Shown here: one piece after another, positions 20,621-31,440 of the stretch
How positions within the stretch are numbered: position 1 is the stretch's first letter
Layout of the letters: each line of letters begins with the position of its first letter
NCBI RefSeq assembly: GCF_014356525.2
Contig: NC_052514.1
Coordinates: forward strand, 8,594,837-8,658,836
DNA: 64,000 bases
Direction of reading: 5' to 3'
Source of the DNA: Nilaparvata lugens
Taxonomy: Eukaryota > Arthropoda > Insecta > Hemiptera > Delphacidae
Notes under the pieces: model-generated
Seen by the model: only the letters and a program-made list of their open reading frames with translations
Told to the model about the DNA's origin: nothing
The model's database searches: none
Program-made: the position numbers and the translations under genes

Positions 20621-21537
20621 TTGACCTGACTTGTTTTATACTCTATAACTGAAATTCTTAGGACGTAATCTTTGAAAAAAGACTACCGGTATATATATAT
20701 TAAGTAAATATTAATCATTATTATTTCAAATCGTGGTGTCATAATTAATACAAATTTTCAAAGTGTTTCGATTGTCTAAGGTGTGGGCGCATTTTGCTTT
20801 ATTGAACTAAATATTATAGTGTCCTGCTAAAAATTAGTGGGAAAAATTTAGTCACTTAAAATATCGGTTCAGTACCCATTCAAATGATCAATTAAACCCA
20901 ATTAAAACTTTAAAAGTGACATTTTCCCAATATTTTGTTAAAATATCTCAAAATCTCGAAAAAACTCGCAGCCATAAACATCTAACGGCATTGTTTTTAC
21001 TGAATTTATCTATACATTTTCTATCTAGTAGCCAACAATAATCCAATATTTGAGTATTTAAGGTGGATCTATTCACGAGCAATGATGAAAAATATATTGG
21101 TAATAAGAAAACAAAGATATTTTCAAATTTCACTAAAAATTTATTAAAAACTTTAAAACTGAGGAAACATTCCTCAGTACAGCTGATGATGCGTTGGTTA
21201 ACTACGTGAATCATGGTTCTATTTTAAAGTTTTAATAAATGTTTAGAGAAATTTGACAATATCTTTGTTTTCTTATTATGGAGAGATTTTACAACATCAC
21301 CATCAATTCTAAAACTTATATTGGTATTTTTATTTAAGGTGTATGGAACGGCAATTTTTTATTTTCTCCAAGAACACCTTTTGATTGAATTTATTCGCTG
21401 CTTGTAGAATAGCAGACATGCTTGTAGACCCACTGAAGTCCTCCTTTAGTGGGAAATTAACTGTATAGAGAAATCTGAATTTACAAAAGAATAAGAGTTG
21501 GATACAACTTTGACATTTACACCAATACTCACATTTA
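20621..21537. other. Intron sequence with an imperfect palindrome
   Basis: aagaaaacaaagatattttc near 21109 is mirrored by gacaatatctttgttttctt near 21252, with inner complements around a ctgaggaaacattcctcag hairpin. No gene is seen. Confidence 0.45.
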
Positions 21538-22240
21538 TCTATCTATATATATAAAAGCGAAATGGCACTCACTGACTGACTGACTGACTGACTGACTGAC
21601 TGACTGACTCACTCACTCACTCACTCGCATAACTAAAAATCTACCGGACCAAAAACGCTCAAATTTGGTAGGTATGTTCATTTGGCCCTTTAGAGGCGCA
21701 CTAAGAAATCTTTTGGCAATATTTTAACTCTAAGGGTTGTTTTTAAGGGTTTAACGTTCGTCTTTAAGCATGTATATTCTTCTTCTCCCAATCTCTTAAT
21801 TATAATTGAAATTTCCATATCATATGTTACTATAGAACTATATAATCTAGATAGAGTACCTCTTCGAAACAGTCTGGCAACTAAATTAATAATTTTGTCA
21901 GGTTGGCATTAAGTTGAGTTGACTTTGTTAGGTTGGCACCAAGTTGAAGATTTAAATGCATTTATCGCGGAAAAATTGATTGGGCACTTCTACTTCAATC
22001 CTGGGAATATTATATTACTAGCAGTCAGGCTCGCTTCGCTCGCCATATCCGTTTAGCCAGCCGTTTAGTCTGGACCCCCGACTGGATTGTCCTAACATAT
22101 GATAAAAATGCCCAAATGAAAAATGCAGGCGAGCGAAGCGAGCCTGCTGATCTCATTCTTGGACGATCCAGTCGGGGGTCCAGGGGGCGGAGCCCCCTGG
22201 CTAGACGGATATGGCGAGCGAAGCGAGCCTGACGGCTAGT
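21538..22240 (+). mobile_element. Helitron-like non-autonomous element(s)
   Basis: It starts tctatctatatatataaaag followed by (CTGA)n/(CTCA)n repeats and ends gacggCTAGT. TC...CTAGT termini and the GC-rich palindromic gcgagcgaagcgagcc block before the end fit Helentron/HINE-type elements. A second, inverted CTAGT-type end (actagcagtcaggctcgc) occurs at 22018, so the last 220 bp are two facing 3' ends. Confidence 0.6.
21564..21628. repeat. (CTGA)n / (CTCA)n microsatellite
   Basis: About nine CTGA units followed by five CTCA units near the 5' end of the Helitron-like element, as often seen in this class. Confidence 0.9.
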
Positions 22241-22246
22241 ATTATA

Positions 22247-22478
22247 ATAGAGGAAAGAACTGGCTTATACACGTACGGGATACGAAATTCACGAATAACA
22301 CATCATCACGTCTAAATTAATGGACTGATTAACTTGAAATTTTGCATATAGATTCTTAATTAACCGAATATGGTTATAGGCATGTTTAATTTTTTTAATA
22401 TTTCAGTAGGTGATGTTTTCAGTTTGTCTAGTTTTTGATTAGATCCATGCCGAGCACGGGTTACCTGCCAGTTGTAAA
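22247..22478 (+). mobile_element. Helitron-like element, second family
   Basis: It begins tataatagaggaaagaactg and ends gagcacgggttacctgccagt. The inverted copy at 52372-52612 ends cacgggtgacctgctagt, the classic CTAGT end with an upstream GC-rich stem. Confidence 0.6.
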
Positions 22479-22751
22479 TATTTACACCGCTATAATATAA
22501 GCATAGACATTTTGTGGAATTTTTCAATCTTTAGGTAAAGAGAAAGAATAAATTGTAAGTATTCCGGATACGATTAAAGGCATTAAACCTCAAATCGAAT
22601 TAATTTTTTAAAAAAATTTTATTGAATATAATTGTTACTAGTACTAGGACTAACGATCAGTTTTTCTATCCTAATAAATTAATACTTCTACTCGATTCAC
22701 AAAAATAATCTTGTAATAGCTTCTCCTTGTTTTAAATTAGTCCATTCATAA

Positions 22752-23125
22752 TCACTGCACTAAATTGATATAGGTATTAATTTTTTTCACTTTCACTGAG
22801 CAATCCTGGAGGTTTACACCAGATCTGTTGGCTTCTTCCTTTCCAATCTCCTCGTTGTACAAAAGCTGGATTGCCTCAACATTTTGGTGGTCATGTAGAG
22901 CCTCTTCATAGGACCTTGCTGTTTTTACAATCATCTCCTTGACTGTCTCCACCTGAAGGTCTCTATGAAGGTCGGTGCTCCTGATGAAGTATGGAGCATT
23001 GACAGCATTTCGCAGAAACTTGTTTTGGAATTGTTGGATGATGCCAATATTGCTCTCTGCTGTAGGCTACAGCCCCACAGTTGGGCACCATACAACCAGA
23101 CAGGCCTCAGTATTTGTTTGTAGAG
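22752..23125 (-). pseudogene. Jockey-like LINE reverse transcriptase, C-terminal fragment
   Basis: Reading leftwards from about 23125, frames give LRPVWLYGAQLWGCSLQQ, then (after a one-base shift near 23050) IIQQFQNKFLRNAVNAPYFI, then DLHRDLQVETVKEMI and further to a stop near 22752. These are the WLYGAQLWG and Q..Q.K.LR...NAP.....DLH.DL blocks that follow the palm domain in jockey-clade reverse transcriptases. Catalytic motifs are missing and at least one frameshift is present. It lies in the Rh50 intron in the same orientation as the gene. Confidence 0.75.
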
Positions 23126-23639
23126 GATAAAATTGAATCAAATTAATTTATTTCTCAGAATGTTACATACAAAATGAGAGTTATACTTCAACAAATAAGG
23201 TACCGTATACAAGGAAACCACCTACGGTACATGACTACAGGTATGTGTGTAGGAGGGACTCATCTTCAGCGTGATAAATGCATCCAAAATTTTAAAAATA
23301 TAAATTAATGTTGTGAATGCTAAATTATCTATGGAAATACAACATTTCAAGGTAACATATTTACTGTTATAAATGTATAACAAGGTGAAATAGAAGCGAT
23401 ATTGTCAGTTCCACATAATTCACAAATTAAGTTGCACAAAAATTATGTGGAACTGGAAATAACGCTTTTTTTTCACTTTAATTTAAGAAATCCTGCAATA
23501 TAGTTCATAGTGTAGATCAAATCCAAAACAATATATTATTAGATTTAGTGTTTTGTGTGTTTAGTGTTTTTGTATTTTGTTTTGGTTTTGTATAAGTTTG
23601 GACTTTTTAACATCAAAATGAACTCAATTCCAAAGTGAA
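23126..23639. other. Intron sequence with a LINE-like tail
   Basis: Nothing firmly recognised beyond a short complementary pair around acataattcacaaatt / aattatgtggaact near 23412-23453. Confidence 0.35.
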
Positions 23640-23788
23640 AAGTGTAAATTTAAAGTATTGTGCTGACTATAACCTTAGTGTCCGGTTTCCCATTAGGGAA
23701 CTTTGGACTATATACGGCGAGGTGGAACTACCCTTGGGTCTCCCCACCATTCAAAGCCATACGCTAATAATAATAATAATAATATTTT
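23640..23788 (+). repeat. LINE 3' end with (TAA)n tail
   Basis: ggcgaggtggaactaccctt and tctccccaccattcaaagcc are followed by (TAA)n at about 23766-23784. The arrangement matches the 3' end at 46060-46130 (gtggggagtccc...ggtcccaccgcctg). It stops about 135 bp from the exon at 23922. Confidence 0.55.
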
Positions 23789-23921
23789 ATTAGATCTATA
23801 TGTTAACATAAACAGTCCTAACTGAAGAAACTGAGTAAGAATTTGAATAGAATCTCCACAATATTTGGATAGATAGAATAAATGGATTGATTGATTTATT
23901 GATATTTGATGATGTGATTAC

Positions 23922-24059
23922 CTGCAAATATCTGTATCCTGCGACAGATATAACTCCGGCTGTGGCTCCGACAAGCAGCGCTCCATAAGGGTGCAGCATG
24001 AGGTCCGCTGCAGCTCCTACCGCCACCCCGCCAGCCAGCGTTGCGTTCTGAATGTGAAC
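23922..24059 (-). CDS. Rh50: Rh-family ammonium channel, exon with [11 protein letters not shown] block
   Basis: The acceptor TTTTTTTAG|GTTCACATT (24060/24059) and donor TTGCAG|GTAATC (23922/23921) enclose 46 codons, phase 0 at both ends. The product starts [20 protein letters not shown] and continues [20 protein letters not shown]. This is a strongly conserved Rh segment forming two membrane helices joined by a short loop; the NATLAGGVA motif is a family signature. The G/A-rich helix packing residues are intact. Confidence 0.94.
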
Positions 24060-24069
24060 CTAAAAAAAC

Positions 24070-24325
24070 AAACACAAACTAGACAACACGTAGACAATAT
24101 ATAATGAGAAATTAATTTGAAAAGTATAGAAAAATAAATAAAATTAAATGGGAATGTATGAAGTAATAAAATACACTATTTACCCATAGAATACAAAAAA
24201 AAAATAGAATACAAACTATACAACACGGAAACAGTATAAAATGTGAAATAAGTTTAAAAACTATAGAAAAATAAATAAAATAAAATGAGAATGTATGAAG
24301 TAATAAAATGCACTATCTACTCAAA
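24070..24325. repeat. ~125-bp tandem duplication next to an Rh50 exon
   Basis: The block from acaaactagacaacac to aagtaataaaatacactat (24073-24180) is repeated with differences at about 24204-24316. It starts about 14 bp upstream of the exon acceptor, within the polypyrimidine/branch region, but the acceptor itself is single. Confidence 0.65.
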
Positions 24326-24448
24326 GAATACATTCAATTTAGGCAAAAACAACAGGCTTAGGCCCCAAAATAACCCTAGTCTAGACATAATAATATTTTT
24401 AGAAATTTTATTACGATCACCCAAACACATATTATTGACCAAACGTAT

Positions 24449-25090
24449 AGTGAGGTCTATGTTTTAACTCGGATTTTCTTTTGTCTGTCTGTATGTAACG
24501 CAATTACGGCCAAACGCGTTGATAGAATTCGATGATATATGGCAGGAGTATTCCTTTTTCAACTGCGCGTCGATGTATACACAATGTTTTTTTGAAATTT
24601 TGCATTTTAAGGATGATATGAAAAGAAAAGGAATTCCTCCATACTCTGATATCACTAAATATATCATCTAAATATAAAGAAAATAAAAATCTCATTACCC
24701 TTTTTTTTAAATATTTTATCACAACATGTTTCGGTCATTTATGCCATTTTCAAGTGATAGTTTGATATCACTTGAAAATGGCATAAATGACCGAGACATG
24801 TTGTGATAAAATATTTTAAAAAAAGGGTACTGAGATTTTTATTTTCTTCATATTTATATTACAAGTAGCCCTATACAGGAAAGAGATATATAACATTTAC
24901 TTTGAAGATAGGATTAATCAGACTAAAGAATTATTCATAATCAATCAGCTGACAAGTGGATTATTCATTGCATGCTTTACACAGATGTCTGGACAAGCCG
25001 GTGAACAGGTGACACCAGATAGGTGTGATAGTATCCTAGTGGATGAGAGAACTGCGTGAGGTCTACTGTTCACAGAACTTCTAGTTATAT
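24449..25090. mobile_element. Helitron-like element (third family), interrupted
   Basis: The blocks acggccaaacgcg, actgcgcgtcgatgtatac, ttattcataatcaatcagctg and tgaggtctactgttcacaga followed by acttCTAGTT match 52760-53412 in order. The termini end in CTAGT, so this is probably a Helentron/HINE. A foldback (24660-24862) splits it. Confidence 0.6.
24660..24862. mobile_element. Foldback MITE nested in the Helitron-like element
   Basis: The arms aaaatattttatcacaacat plus gtcatttatgccattttcaa and their complements meet around gtgatagtttgatatcac. The outer part aataaaaatctcattaccc is also inverted. Confidence 0.85.
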
Positions 25091-25203
25091 AGTTGCGTAT
25101 CATAATCAGGACTAAGTTTATTATTAGCAACTGTTGTATGTGCATTAAAATTATCATGTTTATGTATTTGTAAATAAACTCCTCTGGTTGCAATTTATTG
25201 GCA

Positions 25204-25468
25204 ATCAGAGAAATTATTTAATGTCAAGTGACCTGACTGTCTCAATTCTGGTGTCAGAGTTTTCAGGTCGCACCTGATCAATTTCAGGGCCTCTGACATG
25301 ACTTAGCGACTGCTTTTTAGGCAGCCGGGATCGACATAATATTATATACGTATCCATCCAATACTTGGGAGTGACCAGAGAAATATGTCTTGCCCAGGCC
25401 AGGATTCAAACCCGGGCTTCTGGTTTACAAAGCCAGCATCTAAACCACTCGACTACGGCCACTCCATA
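25204..25468 (-). repeat. tRNA-derived SINE, copy 1
   Basis: On the minus strand the head (25468-25385) reads ggagtggccgtagtcgagtg ... gggtttgaatcctgg, with an A box (GTCGAGTGGTTTA) and B box (GGTTTGAATCC). The anticodon-arm region ctggctttgtaaaccag is only partly paired, so I call it tRNA-derived rather than a tRNA gene. The body contains tcactccc...tcgatcccggctgcc, shared with the SINE at 50.5 kb, and a unique 3' part with gcgacctgaaaactctgaca. Confidence 0.7.
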
Positions 25469-25554
25469 GGTAATATTATGCAGCAGAGTTGTTGATGATT
25501 TGATTCACATACAATTTCAATTGCTATAAGTTTTATAGTTATATTACAATCCGG

Positions 25555-25880
25555 AGAAGGCACCTTCAGAAGAGTATCCTGCCTGAAGAGGAGCTGCTGT
25601 CATATCTGAATGGACGGGACTGGCAGGCAGTGAGCCGCTACTGCAAGGATGCCTGGCAGTATAGATACTTCCTGGTTCAGCAATTCAATTTCTAACTTAT
25701 ATGAACTTTTGTGAAAGCATAATTTTCAATTTCTTCTTTATTTGATATTCCTAATCAACTCCCCCAGACGGCACTAAGCCATGGGATGAAAACGCCTTCA
25801 ATGATTTACTTTGTGAACGGTACTGATTTTTTTGTGGAGTAATTGAATAAATTAATGCCATTTATTATTATTATTCATTT
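25555..25880 (+). pseudogene. 5'-truncated LINE: ORF2 C-terminus, 3' UTR and (ATT)n tail
   Basis: 25556-25695 reads IRRRHLQKSILPEEELLSYL then DWQAVSRYCKDAWQYRYF and a stop. Positively charged and Trp-rich, it looks like the extreme C-terminus of a LINE ORF2. About 160 bp of UTR with ggcactaagccatgggatg follows, then a tail tgccatttattattattatt. The assignment rests mostly on the tail structure. Confidence 0.5.
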
Positions 25881-26527
25881 TTTTGTTTGTAAGATTTCTT
25901 TTCATAAGTGTATTTTTCATTTTTGTTTGTTTTATTTTCTATAATAAACTCCCTTCTTCTGGGGGTACCAGGACGAAGGAAAAGGAAAGGAAAATTATTA
26001 TCAGTTTATATTACAAGTTCCATTTTAGACTATTCAATCAAGTCATCGCTTGTATTATCACAAGTGATAATAAAAGTAGCCCATAATAAAATCATATTGA
26101 ACAGTAGGAAGCCGACCTATACTCAAATAAAAATAGTAGGTTATTATTATATAATATGATTTATCTATTTACATACAAAAGCTCAAATCCATGAAGAGCC
26201 TTATTGACATCAACTAGCTTAGTCACATATTTGATGCAAAGTAAATCCTTCCCATGATGTGGGAGCTTTTATATTATCAAAATAAGTCATTACATTAGTA
26301 TCCGTCATAACGCCAAGCATGTATAAGAAATGATTCGCCTCACAAGTGAAAATATATAATGAGATAATATGTTGTTGAGAATGGTTTCTCTATATTTTTA
26401 AAAAAATTGTAGAATTTTCTAATTGAATAACGTATTTCATCATGGCTAGTTGATTGTTAATTGAAAAATAATTATTCCATAGTACCATAGTAATTCCATA
26501 GTAATATTTTTCTAATGACATTTTGGA
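25881..26527. other. AT-rich intron stretch, nothing recognised
   Basis: The overlapping hydrophobic frames at 25883-26159 have no family resemblance. Confidence 0.4.
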
Positions 26528-26713
26528 CCAAGTTGTGTACTGTAAAGGTGCGTACAGATATACGCGCCGCGAACATAAACAATTCACTTTTAATCAGCTG
26601 ATTATATCTGTATTTTTACAGAAACGGTAAAATATAGATATAAAAAGCTTGGCATCAGCTGATTAAAAGTGAATTGCTCATGTTCGCGGCGCGTAAATCT
26701 GTACGCACCTTTA
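26528..26713. mobile_element. Foldback MITE, family E
   Basis: aaaggtgcgtacagatatac and gcgccgcgaac are mirrored by gttcgcggcgc and taaatctgtacgcacctt. The inner arms attcacttttaatcagctga are also inverted. There is a short ~60-bp loop. Confidence 0.88.
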
Positions 26714-27055
26714 GGTGTGTCATCTATGTGAATTCTGTTACTATTCTTGTCAATCTCCCTGTTAGCCAACTTGTATATGTTTTAGCATTCTTCTCACTGT
26801 CTTACTCTCCCTTAAAACTTCAGCTACCGCAGTCATCCAGCAATCTTCAAGGCACACAGCATGTGAATGACCTTGCAGTGGTAATCAGTCATAATCTGAG
26901 ATATTGTTATTCTTGATATTGTGTTATGTAGGTATCTTATTATGTACACTGTATTTTTTTATTTATTTTGACGAGCTTACTGTGTATGTATACATTGTAA
27001 AAACTGTCAGGCAGAATAAAGAATTTGAATTTGAATGAATTTGAATTTGATACCC
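26714..27055 (+). repeat. Retroelement 3' end with (GAATTT)n tail
   Basis: caggcagaataaagaatttg followed by aatttgaatgaatttgaatt is an AATAAA signal with a hexamer-like tail (27017-27050). The 80-codon frame over 26674-26916 may include decayed ORF2 but no motif is clear. Confidence 0.5.
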
Positions 27056-27439
27056 TTTTTTAAAAAACTTTCAACTTCTAATGGAACATTAAATCTACAT
27101 AAATTCATAGGTAGGCCCTATAATTGATACACTTTATTATTCACAATTTATAAATAAGACTTTTTTGAACTATTTTCAGAGTGTTGAGAATGGATTTAAA
27201 ATATCCGAAAGCGCTCCACAGTGAGTACTAGTTTTAATAACTAATATTTAAATAAATTAGACTGTGGTGTCGTTGAAAATAGTTCAAAAACGGATAATCA
27301 CTTGCAGTTCGTCATGGATAGTGAAATAGATGAGTATTATAAATAAGAGTACTATAGGAACCGGATCTTGAATTTCATACACTAATTTTATAATATCTAC
27401 ATCAAATTAAGATAGGAAACGAGACCTAAACTTAAAGAA
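27056..27439. other. AT-rich intron stretch
   Basis: aactattttcagagtgttga near 27169 is mirrored by gaaaatagttc near 27273, a loose foldback. Nothing else is recognised. Confidence 0.35.
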
Positions 27440-27970
27440 TAGTTATTTGTGCAACTAGTGCGCAAAGTGACAGTTTGCTGCACCGAAAGAAACGTTTACG
27501 CCCGAGCCGTAGGCGAGGGCGGAATGGTTTCTTGAGTGCAGCAGAGGAACTTTGCGCACGTATTTCACATTAAGTTTTTCCTACAGTTACCATTGAATAT
27601 GAAAAGTGGGTAATTATGGGTAAAATTGCCTGAATAATGTATGTGTGTTTGAATGGCGGGGGGCAGCTGTGTGGTGTGTGCTGTGGTGGCACTGTGCTGT
27701 TGCTGTCCTCGATATAATATATAATAGTAATAATTAGCGCGTTGTGCTTGGTTGCACCTCTGCTCACTATAGCAGCCACAGCAGTCACTGTTACCAACTT
27801 CATTTTGATTTTGCTGCACTGTTGCTCCATATAACCTACTAAGTATTTTGCGTTGCCATGTTGCAAATCTGGAGTGCAGAAAAATTTTTCCCGCACTAGA
27901 GCGGAAAAGTGATTCTTTGCGTTCTGTAATCAGTGCAGCAATGGCCACTTTTCAACGTAACTGTAGGAAA
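27440..27970. mobile_element. Repeat F, copy 1 (inverted)
   Basis: It runs from agttatttgtgcaactagtg to gtaactgtaggaaa. It is the reverse complement of the copies at 44131, 44770 and 53450. It has an unusually GC-rich island (cgcccgagccgtaggcgagg) and internal inverted cctacagttac/gtaactgtagg motifs. It ends only 36 bp from the Rh50 exon at 28006. The 127- and 108-codon frames here are in repeat sequence, not genes. Confidence 0.75.
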
Positions 27971-28005
27971 ATATAATTCCTTGATCTTAAATCTTGGTAA
28001 CTCAC

Positions 28006-28169
28006 CATGTCGAATTTCTTGTGCTCAGATAGAATGGTTGATACACTGTAGGCAGTGACACAGCAAGCGGCCAAAGCCAGGTAAGTGTTGAGTACAGCTC
28101 TCAGTTGGTTGTCACCTTCGGCCAGGGCTCCATTGAAGCTGGGCCAGAACACCCACAGGAACAGTGTTC
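28006..28169 (-). CDS. Rh50: Rh-family ammonium channel, exon with FLWVFWPSFN block
   Basis: The acceptor TGTTTTTAG|GAACACTG (28170/28169) and donor GACATG|GTGAGTTAC (28006/28005) enclose 164 bp. The first two bases complete the Gly codon begun by the previous exon, giving MI-GTLFLWVFWPSFNGAL. That MIGTLFLW..WPSFN stretch is a strongly conserved Rh signature. It continues with LRAVLNTYLALAACCVTAYS, a membrane helix, and ends HKKFDM. Repeat F lies just downstream of the donor and the 134-bp satellite just upstream of the acceptor. Confidence 0.95.
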
Positions 28170-28230
28170 CTAAAAACAGATACAACTCATATCAACTGTT
28201 CACAATAAATCCCATGCAATTTGAAAGCAT

Positions 28231-29578
28231 GCCTGAGTCAGTGAGTAAATAATTAATATTTTTAACAAAAATGTATCTATTCTATTTATTTATTCAATGA
28301 TACACAATAAATAATTCATAAAATGGAAGAGAAAAAACCAACAGACACATCCCAAAACGGTTCCTTCCTGAATTTCTGAGTAAATAATTAATATTTTTAA
28401 CAAAAATGTATTTATTCTATTTATTATTCAATGATACACAATAAATAATTCATAAAATGGAAGAGAAAGAACCAACAGACACATCCCAAAACGGTTACTT
28501 CCTGAATTTCTGAGTAAATAATAATATTTTTAACAAAAATGTATTTATCTATTTATTTATTCAATGATACACAATAAATAATTCATAAAATGGAAGAGAA
28601 AAAACCAACAGACACATCCCAAAACGGTTCTTCCTGAATTTCTGAGTAAATAATTAATATTTTTAACAAAAATGTATTTATTGTATTCAATTATTCAATG
28701 ATACACAATAAATAATTCATAAAATGGAAGAGAAAGAACCAACAGACACATCCCAAAACGGTTACTTCCTGAATTTCTGAGTAAATAATTAATATTTTTA
28801 ACAAAAATGTATTTATTCTATTTATTTATTCATGATACACAATAAATAATTCATAAAATGGAAGAGAAAGAACCAACAGACACATCCCAAAACGGTTCCT
28901 TCCTGAATTTCTGAGTAAATAATTAATATTTTTAACAAAAATGTATTTATTCTATTTATTTATTCAATGATACACAATAAATAATTCATAAAATGGAAGA
29001 TAAAGAACCAACAGACACATCCCAAAACGGTTCCTTCCTGAATTTCTGAGTAAATAATTAATATTTTTACAAAAATGTATTTATTCTATTATTTATTCAA
29101 TGATACACAATAAATAATTCATAAAATGGAAGAGAAAGAACCAACAGACACATCCCAAAACGGTTCCTTCCTGAGTTTTTGAGTAAATAATAATATTTTT
29201 AACAAAAATGTATTTATTCTATTTATTTATTCAATGATACACAATAAATAATTCATAAAATGGAAGATAAAGAACCAACAGACACATCCCAAAACGGTTC
29301 CTTCCTGAATTTCTGAGTAAATAATTAATATTTTTAAGAAAAATGTATTTATTCTATTTATTTATTCAATGATACACAATAAATAATTCATAAAATGGAA
29401 GATAAAGAACCAACAGACACATCCCAAAACGGTCCTTCCTGAATTTCTGAGTAAATAATTAATATTTTTAAGAAAAATGTATTTATTCTATTTATTTATT
29501 CAATGATACACAATAAATAATTCATAAAATGGAAGAGAAAAAACCAACAGACACATCCCAAAACGGTTCCTTCCCTGA
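28231..29578. repeat. Satellite: ten tandem ~134-bp units
   Basis: Each unit runs gagtaaataattaatatttt ... caatgatacacaataaataa ... ccaacagacacatcccaaaa cggttccttcctgaatttct. Unit starts lie near 28242, 28378, 28513, 28645, 28780, 28913, 29048, 29180, 29317 and 29450. Units differ by single-base indels and substitutions. The first unit begins 62 bp upstream of the exon at 28006-28169. There are no spacers, so this is not a CRISPR-like array. Confidence 0.95.
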
Positions 29579-29629
29579 ATTTTCATTTATAATAATCATT
29601 ATTACATAATTATTATAGTCTTCATGCCG

Positions 29630-30040
29630 TCATTCCAGTTTTGAATCTTGATGAAACTTATATCAGTCACTATGATATTATAGGAATAGTTGATTTTGTT
29701 GATCACTTTCAAGATATGATACTAACTTACTATATAAAACAAAAAAATATTGTTCAGAATTAAATCAGTGTTAAATCTTGATGAAACTTATATCAGTCGC
29801 TATAAATTATACTATAGGAATAGTTGATTTTGTTGATCACTTTCAAGACATGATACTTACTTACTACAGTATATAAAACAAAATATTGTTCAGAATTAGA
29901 TCAGTGTTAAATCTTGATGAAACTTGTATTAGTCGCTATAAATGATATTATAGGAATAGAGTTGATTGTGTTTGTGTCAATCACTTTTAAAATTTGATAC
30001 TAAAAATATCGAACAAAATATTTTTCAGAAAACCTACTCA
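29630..30040. repeat. Three tandem ~130-bp units
   Basis: The block aatcttgatgaaacttatat ... aggaatagttgattttgttg ... gttcagaattaaatcagtg occurs at about 29642, 29774 and 29909, with moderate divergence. It directly follows the 134-bp satellite but is unrelated to it. Confidence 0.8.
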
Positions 30041-30672
30041 CATTATTCAAATTCAGAAATGTAAAAATTTTTCTTTAGTTTTATTCGAATTTATATTCAT
30101 CCCGCAAAGAAAAATAGTGGAACAATAACAAAAATATTCACTTCACGATAACACAATAATTGATGATAGTGAAACAATACCTACGTTGAATGGTTCTATA
30201 CTTGGATATTTTCATTTGAATACCTAACTATCTATATTTGAATTAAATAATGGTTTATTATAATGTATATTATTTTTGTTTTTGACAATCGCCTCGACTA
30301 ATAATAGTAAACTACTAGTAAATTCATTCCCACAATACTAGAAGTAATAAATTGAACCTGAGAAATGAATATTGTCGGTACAAATCCAGTCATGTGAGTT
30401 TTAGGGCGTGTGCAATTCGATTCTTTAACCAATATATCATGAAACATTAGAGACTTGACTGTGAAAGATTTTAAATTAAGAATCAACGATTTTTAATTAG
30501 AAACTGCTTTTACAATCTGAATGAATTTTTTAGCTTTAATATGAATAATTTATAAATTGTGATGATATTTGTGATCTTATGTAGCCTACATGTGTAACAA
30601 TGATTGTGATTTTTATGACGTGGCCAATACTTGTTTTATACTTGTCGTTGCCAATAAATGGATTTGATTTTG
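30041..30672 (+). other. Intron sequence ending in a LINE-like tail
   Basis: cttgtcgttgccaataaatg gatttgatttt (30642-30672) is a LINE-like 3' tail. The rest is AT-rich with nothing recognised. Confidence 0.4.
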
Positions 30673-30673
30673 T

Positions 30674-31440
30674 CACCTGGTCATATGGGTCATATATGAA
30701 TCATATATTTATCTCATATTGATCAGGATTTTAGAGTTTTAAATTGGAACAGTTTAATGAACAGTGTTTTTGTCTTTGAACAATCTTTGTCATCGACAGA
30801 AAGATTGTTTATTTCATTTGTTGTCAAAATTAATGTAGCTTCTCTTTTGTTCTTAATAACAAACGTGCCGCTTGTGCGACAGATAAAAATATGTACTTGA
30901 AATGGCTTTCATGTTTGGCATGTTTGAGTTATATTTAATACCCAAAATTTTACTTTTGGTCAGTGAGAGAGTGTGTGTGAGCTCGTTCGTTAGGACTGTG
31001 AGTAAAGTCCGGCTGTTCTGGTGAAGGGGATAGATTTTGCTCTTGTTTTATAATACAGTTTTCCTGTCGCAGTTCGGGCAGTTTAAAGAGAATTGTATTA
31101 TTGAATAGGACGGGATCTGAACCCATTTCATTAGATCAGTTTTTTGATTTTTAATTAATAATTAACGCCGCGAAATACCAGTGGATGCCAAAGTGGGAAG
31201 CTATTTCAAAAAGGTAGGTGACTACTGAATCATTGTTCTTAAATTGTTCATAACCACAAACATTGAATCCTCATTAGCAGCGAGCGAGTGTTTCCCCATT
31301 AATTCATCTAAAATATTGTTTTATAATCAAACTAATCCTGTTTTGTTCAAATGTAAGTTAAAGACTCATTAAAGTTCTAGTTATTCTGTTCATTTCTTGT
31401 ATTCATAGTTCTTTTCCCCTTACATATTGGGTGTAGGCAA
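30674..31440. repeat. Repeat Y, left copy
   Basis: It matches 32105-32900 in reverse complement: tgtcacctggtcatatggg pairs with ccatatgaccaggtgacaa, and gtgcgacagataaaaatatg and caatctttgtcatcgacaga are shared. There is no coding sequence. The pair is separated by about 665 bp. Confidence 0.8.

Noticed and set aside
25385..25468. A tRNA gene on the minus strand
   Set aside because: The A and B boxes are good but the anticodon stem is imperfect, and a SINE body with a shared core follows directly.
27565..27948. 127- and 108-residue open frames next to an Rh50 exon
   Set aside because: They lie in repeat F, whose other copies break these frames.
28231..29578. Regular ~134-bp repeats resembling a CRISPR array
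   Set aside because: Whole units repeat with no unique spacers, the unit is long, and the context is a eukaryotic intron. It is a satellite.
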